From positions 1 through 31,901 of the IMG/VR virus record IMGVR_UViG_3300044712_001460: a stretch of 31,901 bases of DNA; one strand, given 5' to 3'. Both the position numbers and the translations under genes were made by a program. Origin of the DNA: a virus. A model generated the notes under the pieces. The model was given only the letters and a program-made list of their open reading frames with translations, was not told the DNA's origin and did not search any database. Position 1 is the first letter of the stretch; each line of letters begins with the position of its first letter. This document shows positions 1 to 10,400 of this stretch, one piece after another.

Positions 1-38
1 TCAGCAATGGCGTGCAGGTTCGAGTCCTGTTTTGGGCA
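1..38 (+). tRNA. tRNA 3' end, probably tRNA-Leu (5' part outside window)
   Basis: Bases 14-18 (GCAGG) pair with 26-30 (CCTGT) around a canonical TTCGAGT T-loop at 19-25. The 3' acceptor strand TTTGGGC (31-37) and discriminator A38 follow. No CCA is encoded. The 13 bases before the T-arm fit the end of a long variable arm, suggesting a class II tRNA, and the GCCCAAA-type acceptor fits Leu. Phage genes lie downstream of the tRNA 3' end, as in the att junction that keeps the intact tRNA, so this is a likely prophage boundary. The anticodon is not visible, so the amino-acid identity is tentative. Confidence 0.8.
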
Positions 39-47
39 CAAAAAGAA

Positions 48-76
48 AGCCTTACTAATTGACAGTAAGGCTTTTC
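48..76. terminator. Bidirectional rho-independent terminator
   Basis: A perfect 9-bp inverted repeat, AGCCTTACT (48-56) and AGTAAGGCT (64-72), has a 7-nt loop and is followed by a T run on the plus strand. On the minus strand the RNA also ends in a T-rich stretch (complement of 47-41). It can end both the tRNA transcript and the leftward phage late transcript. Confidence 0.8.
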
Positions 77-86
77 TATTTCAATA

Positions 87-105
87 GGGAACGAATTGGG
101 GAACG
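87..105. repeat. Short direct repeat GGGAACG beside the tRNA
   Basis: GGGAACG occurs at 87-93 and again at 99-105, a 12-bp period close to one helical turn, just inside the presumed prophage end. Such spacing could suit a recombinase arm or accessory site. This is inference only; the repeat is short and could be chance. Confidence 0.25.
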
Positions 106-122
106 CTAGCCCTAATTTTGAC

Positions 123-482
123 CTATTCTCGGATAAGTTCGAAGATATCAAATGCTTCACCGTTGGGCCTGAACTCTCTCATTTGCTCCTCCGTTATCTT
201 AATTTTTGCAAGCTCAATTGTGGATGGCTTGTTGAGAATTTCGGAAACTCCTGGAGTGTTTCTTTTCCACCCTTCACCGAACGACTCTCTCATTGATTCG
301 AGAATGTTTTTTGCCTCCGTTACGATCCGGGGTTCATTGTCACGAATGTTCTTCTGAACATCATAATCACGAACATAGCTAATTGAGAAACGAAAGAATG
401 TTTTTCCCCCTGTTTGTGGGATGACTGTTGCCAACCTCAGGATATCATCATTTGTTGGCTGCTTTTTGATTTCTGTTTTCAT
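123..482 (-). CDS. Small phage protein of unknown function (119 aa)
   Basis: I do not recognise this family. The protein is soluble-looking and charged, with no signal peptide or membrane segment. It is the last gene of the leftward late operon, just downstream of the tail fibre gene (20-bp gap) and before the terminator at 48-76. That position often holds fibre-assembly or host-range accessory genes, but nothing in the sequence shows such a role. The ATG at 482 is the natural start because it follows the fibre gene stop. Confidence 0.6.
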   Translation of the reverse strand: MKTEIKKQPTNDDILRLATVIPQTGGKTFFRFSISYVRDYDVQKNIRDNEPRIVTEAKNILESMRESFGEGWKRNTPGVSEILNKPSTIELAKIKITEEQMREFRPNGEAFDIFELIRE

Positions 483-502
483 TTATATTGATTTTATGGT
501 AA

Positions 503-2626
503 TTATGCTGTTGTTACTGACCAACCCCTTGCTATCAACGTCGCCTTATCGACTAACCCTTGTGCCGATGGAGCCACATTAAGTGCTCCACCACTCCCTG
601 AGTTACCAAGGTTGAGTGTGCAGCTTGTATCTACCAAACTAATCGCAAGGCATTGGTTGAGTATGTTGTCAACCCTCGCCTGAGTTAAACCACTGCGCAT
701 GAATTGAATTGATGCAACACTTGTTAATTGGCTCAATGCTGGAGGAGTTAGGGAGTTGACTGAGTAAACTAAAAGCGATTGGCAATTAGTGACACTATTC
801 ATTGGCACACTTGATAAGCTTGTTGACGAATAGGCTCGTAAATTTGTAATAGTGGTTGCACTTCCACAATTTATGCTTGTCAATGATGGGCATGAATAGG
901 CGTAAAGGTTAGTCATTGTCATGACTCCGCTTGGGATTGTAATAGAGGTCACCCCACATGTTTGGGCATAAAGATTAGTGATCGCTGTCAATGCCGGTAA
1001 ATTAAGGGTGCTCATAGCCGTATTACCACTAACATTGAGCGTTGTCATAGTGCGTACTGAGGCTGGAACCGTCAATGATGTCAATGATGTGCAATTGTTC
1101 GCTAGATAACTAGAAAGAGCAGTTGAAGTATATCCAGCAAAACCAACACTTGTCAATAGTGGATTGTTATCAATAGAAATTCCTGCTGATGCCGTGAGTG
1201 AATTAGCATTAATAGTTGTTAGTTGTGAATTGTAATTCACGTAGAAATAACATGATGAACCCCCAGTAATATAGGTTGTAAGGCTCGGTATCTTTGTTGA
1301 GTAGACTCTGAAATTACCATTGCATGTAACAAGGTTATTGATAGACAGGGAAGTCTGATTTGTATTATTATAACAATCGAAAGCTGCAACACTTGTAAGA
1401 TTGTTGGCTGTTAATGAAACAAGACTCGGATTGTTTTCTGCTCTGAAACCAAGGGCAGAACCCCCGGTAATATATGTTGTAAGGCTCGTTAATTTATTTG
1501 AATAGACATAAAAATCACTTGTACACGTCGTAAGATTATTTATTGATAATGAGGTAAGATTAGCATTTGTATGAACCCTGAATCGAGAACAAGTCGCCAA
1601 CGCATTTGCATTTATTGATGTTAAAGCTGAATTACCATAACAATAGTAATCGCCTGCTGAATGACCAGAAAAATATGTAGTTAAACTTATTAACCCTGTA
1701 TTGTAGCAAGAAAATACAGGACAATAAGTTAAGTTATTAAGATTGATTGATGTCAAAGCTGAATTTAGCTGCATGTACAATGATGCAACTGCCGTTAATG
1801 AAGACAAATTAGCAGATGATAAATTTATGTTATTATCAATTCTACAAATTAAATTTACACTCCCTGGAAAATAAGTTGTAATGGACGTCAGATTTGTACT
1901 GTTAACAGAAAAGTTTGAATTGCACGTTGTTAGATTTGAAACGTCAATTGAGGATATGGCCGTATTATTAACCCTAAAATCGTTACAAGTTGCGAGATTA
2001 CTAACATTAATCGATGTTAATAATGCACATGAATAAGCATAAAATTTATCTGTTATAGAAGTAATACTGCTAATATTAACTGAAGTCAAAGATGCACACG
2101 AATATAATTGTATGTCAGTCATAGATGTAATGGTTGATGGGATCGTGAAAGAAGTAACCCCAGACGAATACAACCTAACTGTTTTAAGCGCTGTATATTC
2201 AGATGGAATTGAAAAGGAGGTGAGTTGAATATTTCCGTTGAAATCCAAAGAGAACATACGAGTACACTCAGGGGCAAGGAAAACTGATTTTACCGACTGA
2301 TTTGCACAAAAAATGTAAGTTACTTGAGTGACATCACCTGTTAACGTCACATTAAAATCTCCAGAACTTGAATAGGTGTGTGTTTTGGACGTATTGTTAT
2401 TGACAAGGGTTGAGCTTCCATCTCCCCAATTAATTGTCACTGTGTTATAACTATAACAATAAACTTGAATTGTAAAGTTTGTTTGTTTGTTGTGAGTGAT
2501 TGTAGGAGGTGTAAAAGCTGGAGCTTTTTGCCAAACTAACTGATCACCAAAATATACTTTACCCATTTTAGTATCACCGAAATTAACTTCAGCCATATTG
2601 TTGCTATCTCCGTAGTGTATTGCCAT
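503..2626 (-). CDS. Tail fibre / receptor-binding protein with PKD and BspA-like leucine-rich repeats
   Basis: The 707-aa protein starts with three short repeats built on a Y/F-G-D core (residues 5-7, 16-18, 26-28), typical of phage virion proteins. A PKD-like domain follows (WGDG at 67-70, HTY..SGDF at about 83-91). Residues from about 105 to 650 are BspA/TpA-type leucine-rich repeats rich in Ser, Thr and Asn. A higher-order repeat of about 67 aa recurs around residues 254, 320, 387 and 453 (TTYxxG blocks), visible in the DNA as copies about 200 bp apart. The C-terminus (NLGNSGS... DKATLIARGW) looks like a capping segment. It lies next to the baseplate gene, 1 bp after its stop. The inferred role is binding a host surface protein or glycan at the tail tip. 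No reverse transcriptase is present, so a diversity-generating retroelement is not supported here. Confidence 0.8.
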   Translation of the reverse strand: MAIHYGDSNNMAEVNFGDTKMGKVYFGDQLVWQKAPAFTPPTITHNKQTNFTIQVYCYSYNTVTINWGDGSSTLVNNNTSKTHTYSSSGDFNVTLTGDVTQVTYIFCANQSVKSVFLAPECTRMFSLDFNGNIQLTSFSIPSEYTALKTVRLYSSGVTSFTIPSTITSMTDIQLYSCASLTSVNISSITSITDKFYAYSCALLTSINVSNLATCNDFRVNNTAISSIDVSNLTTCNSNFSVNSTNLTSITTYFPGSVNLICRIDNNINLSSANLSSLTAVASLYMQLNSALTSINLNNLTYCPVFSCYNTGLISLTTYFSGHSAGDYYCYGNSALTSINANALATCSRFRVHTNANLTSLSINNLTTCTSDFYVYSNKLTSLTTYITGGSALGFRAENNPSLVSLTANNLTSVAAFDCYNNTNQTSLSINNLVTCNGNFRVYSTKIPSLTTYITGGSSCYFYVNYNSQLTTINANSLTASAGISIDNNPLLTSVGFAGYTSTALSSYLANNCTSLTSLTVPASVRTMTTLNVSGNTAMSTLNLPALTAITNLYAQTCGVTSITIPSGVMTMTNLYAYSCPSLTSINCGSATTITNLRAYSSTSLSSVPMNSVTNCQSLLVYSVNSLTPPALSQLTSVASIQFMRSGLTQARVDNILNQCLAISLVDTSCTLNLGNSGSGGALNVAPSAQGLVDKATLIARGWSVTTA

Positions 2627-2627
2627 T

Positions 2628-5600
2628 TTATTCCGGTATGAAGTAAAACTTTGACGGTCTTCCAGTACCTAAACCATCATAATAGGTTTGTGTACAAACC
2701 TCGTGATCAACTTGACCTAAGGATTTGAGAGCGTTCCACAGTGCAGAGTTGTCGGTAACAATGCCATAAGTACCAGCTGCCATTCTTTTCATCAAACCAT
2801 TGCTGGTGAAATCGCCATCGACAAGCACATCGCTAGGCAATTGCCATTCAGCCCATGAAACGCCTTTAATGCCAGGACTCGTTTCAATAATCGTAAGAAT
2901 ATCGCCAACAGTTGTGCCTTGAATCTGGGAGTACAGGAGTTCTGTTAGCAGAAATTCATCAGTACTTACCCCCTGTTGGCCAACAACGTTTCTGTACAGT
3001 TTTCCAACGGCTGAAAGTTCAATACTTCCATCATCGTGAAACATGATTGCACTGTCAGAAACTCCATCCTTCGATAACTCTAAATGATCATCCCAATGCC
3101 ACAGCCCCCAATTTGCGCTGTCATCAGCACTGATAGCAATATGATTCTTTGCTTCAATTTCAAACTCTGTCTTAAGTACAATACCGTCAAATCCAAGGAT
3201 AAGCGCATTAGCCCCCTGCAACCTTCCATTGCCTATGATTGAAAAGAACTGCTCACCTTCGAAAATATCGAAAGCATTATTGATTTGAAACTCGATCGAT
3301 GCAGCACCATAAGCCTCGTTTGTGTTTTCAATCCAAAGCGACTGTAAAGGGTTGGCAGATTTCAGCCTTGTATTGATTGATGTTAGATAGTAGTCCTGAT
3401 CTGGCGTTGTTTCGTGCCAGTAGCAATTTCCAACGGTAGAAATGTCTAGCCAAGTAGCAATGCCATGCTCATCTACCAATTGAACGGAAGCAGCACCTGG
3501 CAATGAATTAAGCAACGAATATGGAGTGTACCCCATTTGGTGCTCACTGGTAGCAATCATGGCTGAATTATGATACCCCAAAGAATTATACCAAGCGGGA
3601 ACCGGATCGACAGGGAGCGTCATAATCTCAAATTCATCGTCCGCATTGAATGTAAGTGCACCGGCAAATTCGATTTCACTGGCATAACCACGAATGACAT
3701 CAATTCCTCCAAGGTTAATGCACAGATAGCCGTCCAAGCCATCATCGACAATGTCAGCTCCAGCTCCTATGAGTATGTTTGACGAGCTATGGAAAATGCC
3801 ATTTCCAACCCCTGAACCTATTGCTGTATTGTCTTCACCATCAATGAGGTTCGCTATCCCATCTGGTGTCAATGTTACGTTTCCGTCAACTGGGTAGGCA
3901 TCTAAACCAGCTCCACGGCCAATGTAAAGAGAATCCCCGCGCCAATTGGCCGAGAATGTTGAAGCTGTGCCGTTATAGGTTTTGCCAAGCAATTGCGGAT
4001 AGTTCATGGGCACTTCACCAACCACCTCCGGACAAAGGCTTTTAATCCAAAAATAGCCTCCGATCTCAGGACTGTGCGCTCCATAGACAGGGGCGAATAT
4101 AATTGAGTGAACGCCTCCGAAATAGCCAACAGTGAGGCCGCGTTCGTTGGTATCGTTGTATAGTGAGTCAAGCCAACTATCAGGGGTTTCGTCAATGCTC
4201 AGAAAAGAGTGATTGTGACCAGTCAGCGCATAGCCTGAATGTGTGTGGTTGACCTTTGCATAACCTGATAGATCGATCGAAATTTCCTGACCGTTAAGTC
4301 CAAGTATGGTTTGCGATCCGGATGAAATACTTACTGGGTCGTGACCAACTCCACCGGAACCAGATGCACCCCAAAGAACCCTTAACTTTCTTGCACCGCC
4401 TACATTCGTGCCCAACTCGCCTAACTTGTACAACACATAATCAGGAATAGACTTAGCCCATAAATGATTGTCATTAAAAACAACCGTTGCAGTGCTTCCG
4501 TCTACCGGTAATTTAAGGTAAACAAAAAAAGCTTTCCCACTCATCAGGTCTGTCGATCCCGATGCAAGAGTCCAAGTTTTAGTGGGGTTATATGAGCCTC
4601 TAACGGCTTCAATGATTGACCGTTTTTTTGCATTGAAAGAATGGTGTATCACCGTTCCACCAGTCCAAGAAACCACATCGCCAACCGATGAAAACTCAAT
4701 ACCTGATATTGAAAACTGAATCTCACCGCTATCCAAAGCCAACATGTAAGGATCCAGACTTTCCGGACGATTGTTTTCCGGGATGAAATAATTATCCTTA
4801 AAATCAAAAACAGTAGACTTTAACTCAGAAGTTGATTTCTGATTGCGTTGAACTTTTTCAACTGTGTTGATCCTGCTTACCTTGATGGCCTTTTGAGATC
4901 TTGATTGTGCAATAGCTCTCTTCCTTCCTATAACAGCAAATCTAACATCCGAAAGTTTCATGGTCACATCATGAACATCGGCAAGCGGGAAGTCAATAGC
5001 AATTATCCTGCATGTTGATGAAATATCAAGGTCGAGATCATTAACAGTAACTGCATCTCCCAGGTTGACTGAAAGGCTATTTGCAGCCCAAAATGAAGGG
5101 TTGCTATTAATCGTATAAGAAACGCGAGGCACTGACTGTTCTGCTAAATATTCTGATGCTGCTGCATCGAGTCGTGAAATTGCATCGTCTATATAGCTTT
5201 GAGGTAAACGTATGTCAAGGATGACATATTTGTCAGTTGCTGCGGGCTTCACATTCTCATTTGGAACCCTATAACCTGATTCGTTGTCGAAAGGAATGAA
5301 TTTAATTGTTTTGGACACATGATCATAATCCAAAATATCGAAGGTATAACCGGCACAATCGCCAGTTAAAAAGTTGATTTTTGGCTTTGTTTCTGGAATC
5401 CAGTATATGGTATTGCCGTCAATATCTTCTGCTTTCAGATCGAACATAGAAGAATCAACCAGTTTGTAATCCTCATCCTCTGTTATTTCGAATGATGTTA
5501 CAATTCCGACCCTCTCAGGTGTCACATCGAAGTTTACAGTTGCTTCCCTATAATCTGTATCTGTATTGGCTTCTATATAGTCAACTGTTCCTCTAAGTCG

Positions 5601-6296
5601 ATCATGGGCGTAATCAAGTGGCAAATTCCGATCGCTTCCACGGTAATACAACCGAGTTATCATTTTGTCAACATCTACATTTGATCTTGTGATATTGGAT
5701 AGAGGCTTATCTTTCCCATATTCCAATACAACCTCTGATTCATTGCCTATTTTCTTTTTCAGATTTATAAAGGCTTGTACATGCTCATATTCTAAGTCAA
5801 ATTCATCACAGATGATGTTCAGCGCACCCAGGCAATTCACCTCTGAATATTGAATGTTTTTGTATTCATCTGTCGGGGCTGTTCCTTTTGTAAAGCTGTC
5901 AGGTATTGCACTGCCAACCCTTGTGAGATTGTCAAAAATGATTTGTAGGTGATCGCTGGCCGTACCATTATAAAAGAAGTCTCCTTCTCCATTAATGTTC
6001 ACCAATGAAACCTTTTCCAGGCTGAAGATAGGACTTCTGAAAGTGAAGTTGTAAACATGCTCAACGTCGCTCTTTTTCTCATAATTAGGTAACTCCTGAA
6101 GCCTATACATCCACGTACCTGCTTGTGTAGTTATTCGGATGGATGACTTGATAGGTATATCCAAATAAACAGTGCTTTTGGCAGAAAAGGTGATCTGGTC
6201 TTTTCCGCAAAGCTCCCTACTTACCTTTGCATCGGCTGTTTCAAGGCTCACAATTGCGCCTTCAACTATTCCTTCTGTGTAAATATCTACTATCAT
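2628..6296 (-). CDS. Tail tip / baseplate protein (Tal-like, with fibre-like C-terminal half)
   Basis: The 1222-aa protein follows the Dit-like gene and precedes the fibre, the position of the siphovirus tail-associated (Tal, prophage endopeptidase tail) protein. Residues 1 to about 480 have the beta-rich character of the baseplate hub/tail proteins. After a basic linker the rest is fibre-like, with an HTHSG...GHNHS block near residues 684-697 that resembles the metal-binding His motifs of trimeric phage fibres. No peptidase or lysozyme motif is evident. Its ATG overlaps the Dit stop by 4 bp (ATGA), indicating translational coupling. The role at the tail tip is inferred from position and general character. 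Confidence 0.75.
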   Translation of the reverse strand: MIVDIYTEGIVEGAIVSLETADAKVSRELCGKDQITFSAKSTVYLDIPIKSSIRITTQAGTWMYRLQELPNYEKKSDVEHVYNFTFRSPIFSLEKVSLVNINGEGDFFYNGTASDHLQIIFDNLTRVGSAIPDSFTKGTAPTDEYKNIQYSEVNCLGALNIICDEFDLEYEHVQAFINLKKKIGNESEVVLEYGKDKPLSNITRSNVDVDKMITRLYYRGSDRNLPLDYAHDRLRGTVDYIEANTDTDYREATVNFDVTPERVGIVTSFEITEDEDYKLVDSSMFDLKAEDIDGNTIYWIPETKPKINFLTGDCAGYTFDILDYDHVSKTIKFIPFDNESGYRVPNENVKPAATDKYVILDIRLPQSYIDDAISRLDAAASEYLAEQSVPRVSYTINSNPSFWAANSLSVNLGDAVTVNDLDLDISSTCRIIAIDFPLADVHDVTMKLSDVRFAVIGRKRAIAQSRSQKAIKVSRINTVEKVQRNQKSTSELKSTVFDFKDNYFIPENNRPESLDPYMLALDSGEIQFSISGIEFSSVGDVVSWTGGTVIHHSFNAKKRSIIEAVRGSYNPTKTWTLASGSTDLMSGKAFFVYLKLPVDGSTATVVFNDNHLWAKSIPDYVLYKLGELGTNVGGARKLRVLWGASGSGGVGHDPVSISSGSQTILGLNGQEISIDLSGYAKVNHTHSGYALTGHNHSFLSIDETPDSWLDSLYNDTNERGLTVGYFGGVHSIIFAPVYGAHSPEIGGYFWIKSLCPEVVGEVPMNYPQLLGKTYNGTASTFSANWRGDSLYIGRGAGLDAYPVDGNVTLTPDGIANLIDGEDNTAIGSGVGNGIFHSSSNILIGAGADIVDDGLDGYLCINLGGIDVIRGYASEIEFAGALTFNADDEFEIMTLPVDPVPAWYNSLGYHNSAMIATSEHQMGYTPYSLLNSLPGAASVQLVDEHGIATWLDISTVGNCYWHETTPDQDYYLTSINTRLKSANPLQSLWIENTNEAYGAASIEFQINNAFDIFEGEQFFSIIGNGRLQGANALILGFDGIVLKTEFEIEAKNHIAISADDSANWGLWHWDDHLELSKDGVSDSAIMFHDDGSIELSAVGKLYRNVVGQQGVSTDEFLLTELLYSQIQGTTVGDILTIIETSPGIKGVSWAEWQLPSDVLVDGDFTSNGLMKRMAAGTYGIVTDNSALWNALKSLGQVDHEVCTQTYYDGLGTGRPSKFYFIPE

Positions 6297-7015
6297 ATCA
6301 CTTCAATTGTACCGTTTCTTAAAAAGTTCTGAGCTTCAATTAACCCCGATGCATCTTCATTCAGTTGAACTAGGGTTATGTCATCAATGTTGCCTGTTAT
6401 AACCATGGGGTAATTTTTTGCGGAAACAGTGCCCGCAAATACATAATCCTCTTTTTCGATGTTGTGATCCGTGACAGTACCGTTGAACCAAACATTAATA
6501 TAGCTCTGCTTATGACTTTCACCAGTGTGAATTCGCGGGCTTTTTTTAATTGCGATGCTTACTTCCTTGTCGGCTTCCCTAGCATCCCAGCGAACTTGAA
6601 AATTGAATGGCTGAGGCTCTTCAAATACCATTTTAAATTCTGCCACCGTTTCATTTCCCCTGAAGTAAGTGAATGGTTTTGCAATCGTCGTTTTTTGCAG
6701 GAACACAACATAACCCCGATTTGAAACACCCGGGCATTGTAGCAACTTTAAATCCGAGTGCGTTAAAACCGATCGCAACCCGGTCAACTTTTGTTGAAGG
6801 TTTGTCCAGCTACTTGCAGTAATGAAGCAATCAAGTGTAATTAACCTGTTCCCATATTGCATATCAATAAGTCTTGACGGGGCTTCTGTGTAATTTTGAT
6901 CTGTCCAATCAACGCCTTGTTTTTTCAATGCAGGTAGATCGAAGAGACCACTATATCCGTCTCGTTTTACGAATAGCCCGTACTGGGAAAAATCAACTCC
7001 GTTCAAACTAATCAT
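6293..7015 (-). CDS. Distal tail protein (Dit-like)
   Basis: The 240-aa protein begins with MISLNGVDFSQYGLFV, the typical opening of the N-terminal barrel of siphovirus distal tail proteins. It lies between a small tail gene and the large tail-tip protein, the standard Dit position after the tape measure gene. Dit forms the hexameric ring joining tail tube to baseplate. The start overlaps the upstream stop by 8 bp and the stop overlaps the next start by 4 bp. The assignment rests on N-terminal resemblance and gene order. Confidence 0.7.
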   Translation of the reverse strand: MISLNGVDFSQYGLFVKRDGYSGLFDLPALKKQGVDWTDQNYTEAPSRLIDMQYGNRLITLDCFITASSWTNLQQKLTGLRSVLTHSDLKLLQCPGVSNRGYVVFLQKTTIAKPFTYFRGNETVAEFKMVFEEPQPFNFQVRWDAREADKEVSIAIKKSPRIHTGESHKQSYINVWFNGTVTDHNIEKEDYVFAGTVSAKNYPMVITGNIDDITLVQLNEDASGLIEAQNFLRNGTIEVI

Positions 7016-7403
7016 TTGACTTTAATATTTTGATTGTTATTACTGCCGTATAGCTCCCATGATATATTTCACTCTTGGCCCCATTGTGTACAAATCCTTT
7101 AACTGACACCGATTGTGAGTTTCCAGATATTTCAAAAGTCTTTTCCCCTGTCGTTACTATCTTACCATAAAGGCTGCAAATAGCCTCTTCCCTTTCGGAT
7201 ATCGAACCAAACCAACCTACCAACTGGATCGATGGCTCAGGGCTTGCTTTTCGGCTTGCAAACGGATAAGCATTCATTGAAGAGTATTGATCTGAAGTAC
7301 CACCAGTTGGTTTTCTTTCGTCGATGGTCAAGAACCCATCAAACGCCATCAGCGAGAATCCAAGGCTGGCAATGTCAATATTGTCGATCTTACATAATAC
7401 CAT
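7008..7403 (-). CDS. Small tail protein downstream of tape measure (131 aa)
   Basis: The frame is open further upstream, but the ATG at 7403 is the better start. It has a consensus AGGAGG Shine-Dalgarno 8 nt upstream (complement of 7412-7417), and it reduces overlap with the tape measure gene to 14 bp. The protein is beta-rich, starts MVLCKIDNIDIASLGF and has no catalytic motif. Its place between tape measure and Dit suggests a tail-tip or tube-adaptor component. The family is not recognised. Confidence 0.65.
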   Translation of the reverse strand: MVLCKIDNIDIASLGFSLMAFDGFLTIDERKPTGGTSDQYSSMNAYPFASRKASPEPSIQLVGWFGSISEREEAICSLYGKIVTTGEKTFEISGNSQSVSVKGFVHNGAKSEIYHGSYTAVITIKILKSND

Positions 7404-10400
7404 AGTCACCCCCTCCTGTTTGAGGTTTTGTTTTAATATCGTCAAGCAACTTATTCACGTCCTTGAGTAATCTCACAACGTCTGGCATTGATTCAAGGTG
7501 GAAATTATAACTTGTATTGTGAGCGATTTCGGCAAGGTGCATGATTTGTTTGTTCATCAAATCCCTCATGCCAATTACGTTATACTGGATTGAAGAAATT
7601 GAACCCTCAAGAACACCGGCTGTTTTTTCGGTGATGCCTTGAATAGAGCCTTTCATGGAATTAGCAGAAGCTGCTGCATCGGTAAAATCGCCAAACACGT
7701 TCGACCAGTTTTCAGCCATTTTATTGCCATATTCTACAGCTTGCCTGTATGTATCCTGCATGGCCAATAGTTCTTTCTCTGAAACCTTGAAGCCCTCATC
7801 TGAATCAAGGGACATGGCCGATGTCATTTGTCGTTGAATTTTTGTAAAGTACTGATTATTGAATGATGACAATATTGCATTTCGTGCAGCTTTCTTCATC
7901 AATTCCTCAAACGATCCTGCGAAATCTCCAAGATCATCTTTTCCTAACTTCAAGCCTTCTGCAATTCCATCAACAACTGAACCAACAAGATCACTGTTTG
8001 TAAAGCCAATAAACTGCTCTTGGATAGAATTGATCTTCCCTTCGATTTCGGTCAGTCCCTTAATAAATTCAGTTGTAGTTGTTGAGTCAAAATTAGTTGA
8101 CCAAAACTCAGTTTCCGAGTCCCAAATGGTGCCAGTTGTTAACGACATAAATTGCGTCATTAATCCGTTTACGTCATCCATGGCTCTGAATAATTCTTCT
8201 GCTCCCCAGTCTTTACCATAAACAGCGTCCATAATTTCAGTTAACCGATAGCCGACATTCCTTTTGACCTCATTCATTTGACTATCGTAACCTGTGATTT
8301 GAATAGATACACCAGTATTTATTGTCTGCTTATAAAGGTCTATCTCCTCCCTCAATTGTCTCAATGATTCTGTCGCGCCTTCTGTGGGGCTTAATATACC
8401 TGCTTTGACAAGAAGGTCAACCTGTTCTTGTAGTAACTTATTGTACTCGATTTGCTTTTCAATAATTCTCTTTTGCTTTTCATTATTGAGATCGAGAACC
8501 TGACCTATTAATCCTAGGCCGGACATAATTGCACCAACCCAATCACCACTGGCCAACGCCCCGGCAAATGTCCCAGCTTGTCCAACTAAATTGGCCATGT
8601 CTTTTCCTGACTCGCCAAGCCCCTCGTTAAGGAATGAAACTGCATCAAAAAGAGCATTTCCTATATCGGCTGATGTGATTGCTATTTCGGAGAATCCTTC
8701 CAAACCATCTTTAACCGACTCTTTAAAGTTTATGCTTTTATCGATCCTTTCCTGGTCCTGTTTTAGATGGTTGGCTTGTTCTGTGGTAATTTGTTTTACG
8801 GCTGCCAGATTAAACTTCGATGACTCCTTGCTTACCCTAGCTTTCTCAATCTCATTATTAACCTGTTTTTTCTGCTCATCGGTAAGTTTTTGAGCTTGTG
8901 AATAACCAAGCTTTGCATAAGCATCTGAAACAAGCTTCTGTTCATCAGTGGTTGATATTTGCTTGACTGCCTTCTCGTTCATTTTAGGGATGATCGTAAA
9001 CTGGTCATCCTTTGACATCATTGCTATTTCGAGCTTTCGACGCTCTATTTCGTCAAGTAGTTCCTTTATCTTGTTGGCATTTTCAACCTCTTTTTTAGGA
9101 TCAATGAATGACCACTGCTTGTCTTGGAGTTTTTTGACCTGTTCCTCAAGGTATTTTACAGAACCAACAGCAGCCTCTTTTGCTGCTTTATCGGATTCTT
9201 TCTTAGTCACTCCTGTAAGAGTTGCCAGCTTATCCTGAAGACTTTTGATGTTCTTCTCGGCATCTTCAATCTCTTGTGTTGTTGCAGTTGAAGTTTTTAC
9301 ATTCCTAAGTGATTTTAAGTTTTCTTGTTGTTTTGTTATTTCAGCATTAATGGCATCAATCTGATCACCGACTGTTTGCTTGATGGCTGCCTTATTGTTT
9401 CCTGTGGCCATATTGTCCGTTACGGTGACAGTCATTGGTATTTCTAATCCAAGTGTCTGTTTTAAGCCGTTAACGGTTTCCTTGTACTTTTCTATCTCTT
9501 CGGAAATCTTCAATACTTCAGCCGCTGCTTTAGCTCTCTCCTTTCCGGTCCTTTCGACAACTGTCGTTGTCCCTGGTCCCATACCCGACGCAATATAAAC
9601 CTCTTTCGTTTCAGAAGTTTTCCCTTGAGCCGATGCAAGTTTCTTGTTCAGCTTTATAAGAGCATCTTCAGCTTCTTTCAATTGCTGTTCAGCAACAAGC
9701 TTGATTGCACCCTTTTGCTGTTCATTGTATGCTTTGAGTTTGTCAGAGTTCAACCCCAATACCCGGCCATGTTCATCAATTTTTCCTGTTGCTTCAGGAA
9801 TTTTCTTTGATAATTCATCGATCAACCGGTTGTACTCTGCCTGTTCCTCGTTTGTTTTACCCTGTTTTGTAGAAAGCTCATTATATCTGTCAATCATCTT
9901 GCTGGTAGAATCAACATCTTTTTGTTGATCCTTCAGCTTATTAAACTCTTCCTGGGCTTCGGTAGCTGATTTTGTGGATTTATGCAGTAGCGCGAATGCA
10001 AGAACAAGTCCTGAGATAGCAGCGGTGATCAATCCGATAGGAGAAGCTTTTGTCACTAATGAGAAAGCAACCTGAGCGTCCTTGGCTGTTTTAATGCCTC
10101 TTGCAAGCTCAAACCATGCCTGTACATTGCCGGCAATGGCAGAAGCTTTCTGAACCGCTGCTGTAACCATGATTGCTGCCTTGTACGCTCCGTAAGTTGC
10201 AACCAGGATACCAATGACCTTGATAATTTCTTCGTAGTGTTCAATGATGGTAGAAACTCCTCCAATGGTATCAGAAATAAGCCCACTGTTGGCCTGTCCA
10301 ATTTTATTGAACATCTTGTCTATCGTATCGCCAAGGTTCGAAATTTGGCCACCAATTGTCTTGGATATCGCTTCCATTCCACCACGAACACCCTCCATGT

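Noticed and set aside
503-800. Diversity-generating retroelement variable region at the fibre C-terminus
   Set aside because: No reverse transcriptase, template repeat or accessory gene was found in the window, and the C-terminus is not C-lectin-like by eye.
1260-1900. CRISPR-like or other intergenic repeats, from similar blocks about 200 bp apart
   Set aside because: The blocks are in frame and encode leucine-rich repeats of the tail fibre; they are diverged and lack CRISPR repeat/spacer structure.
7655-9928. Several plus-strand open frames of 60-120 codons opposite the tape measure gene
   Set aside because: All are antisense to a well-supported coding frame and Ser/Phe-rich as expected for reverse complements of Lys/Glu-rich helices.
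10056-10301. Minus-strand open frame of 81 codons inside the tape measure gene
   Set aside because: It overlaps a clear tape measure frame throughout and has no start signal or recognisable composition; a shadow.
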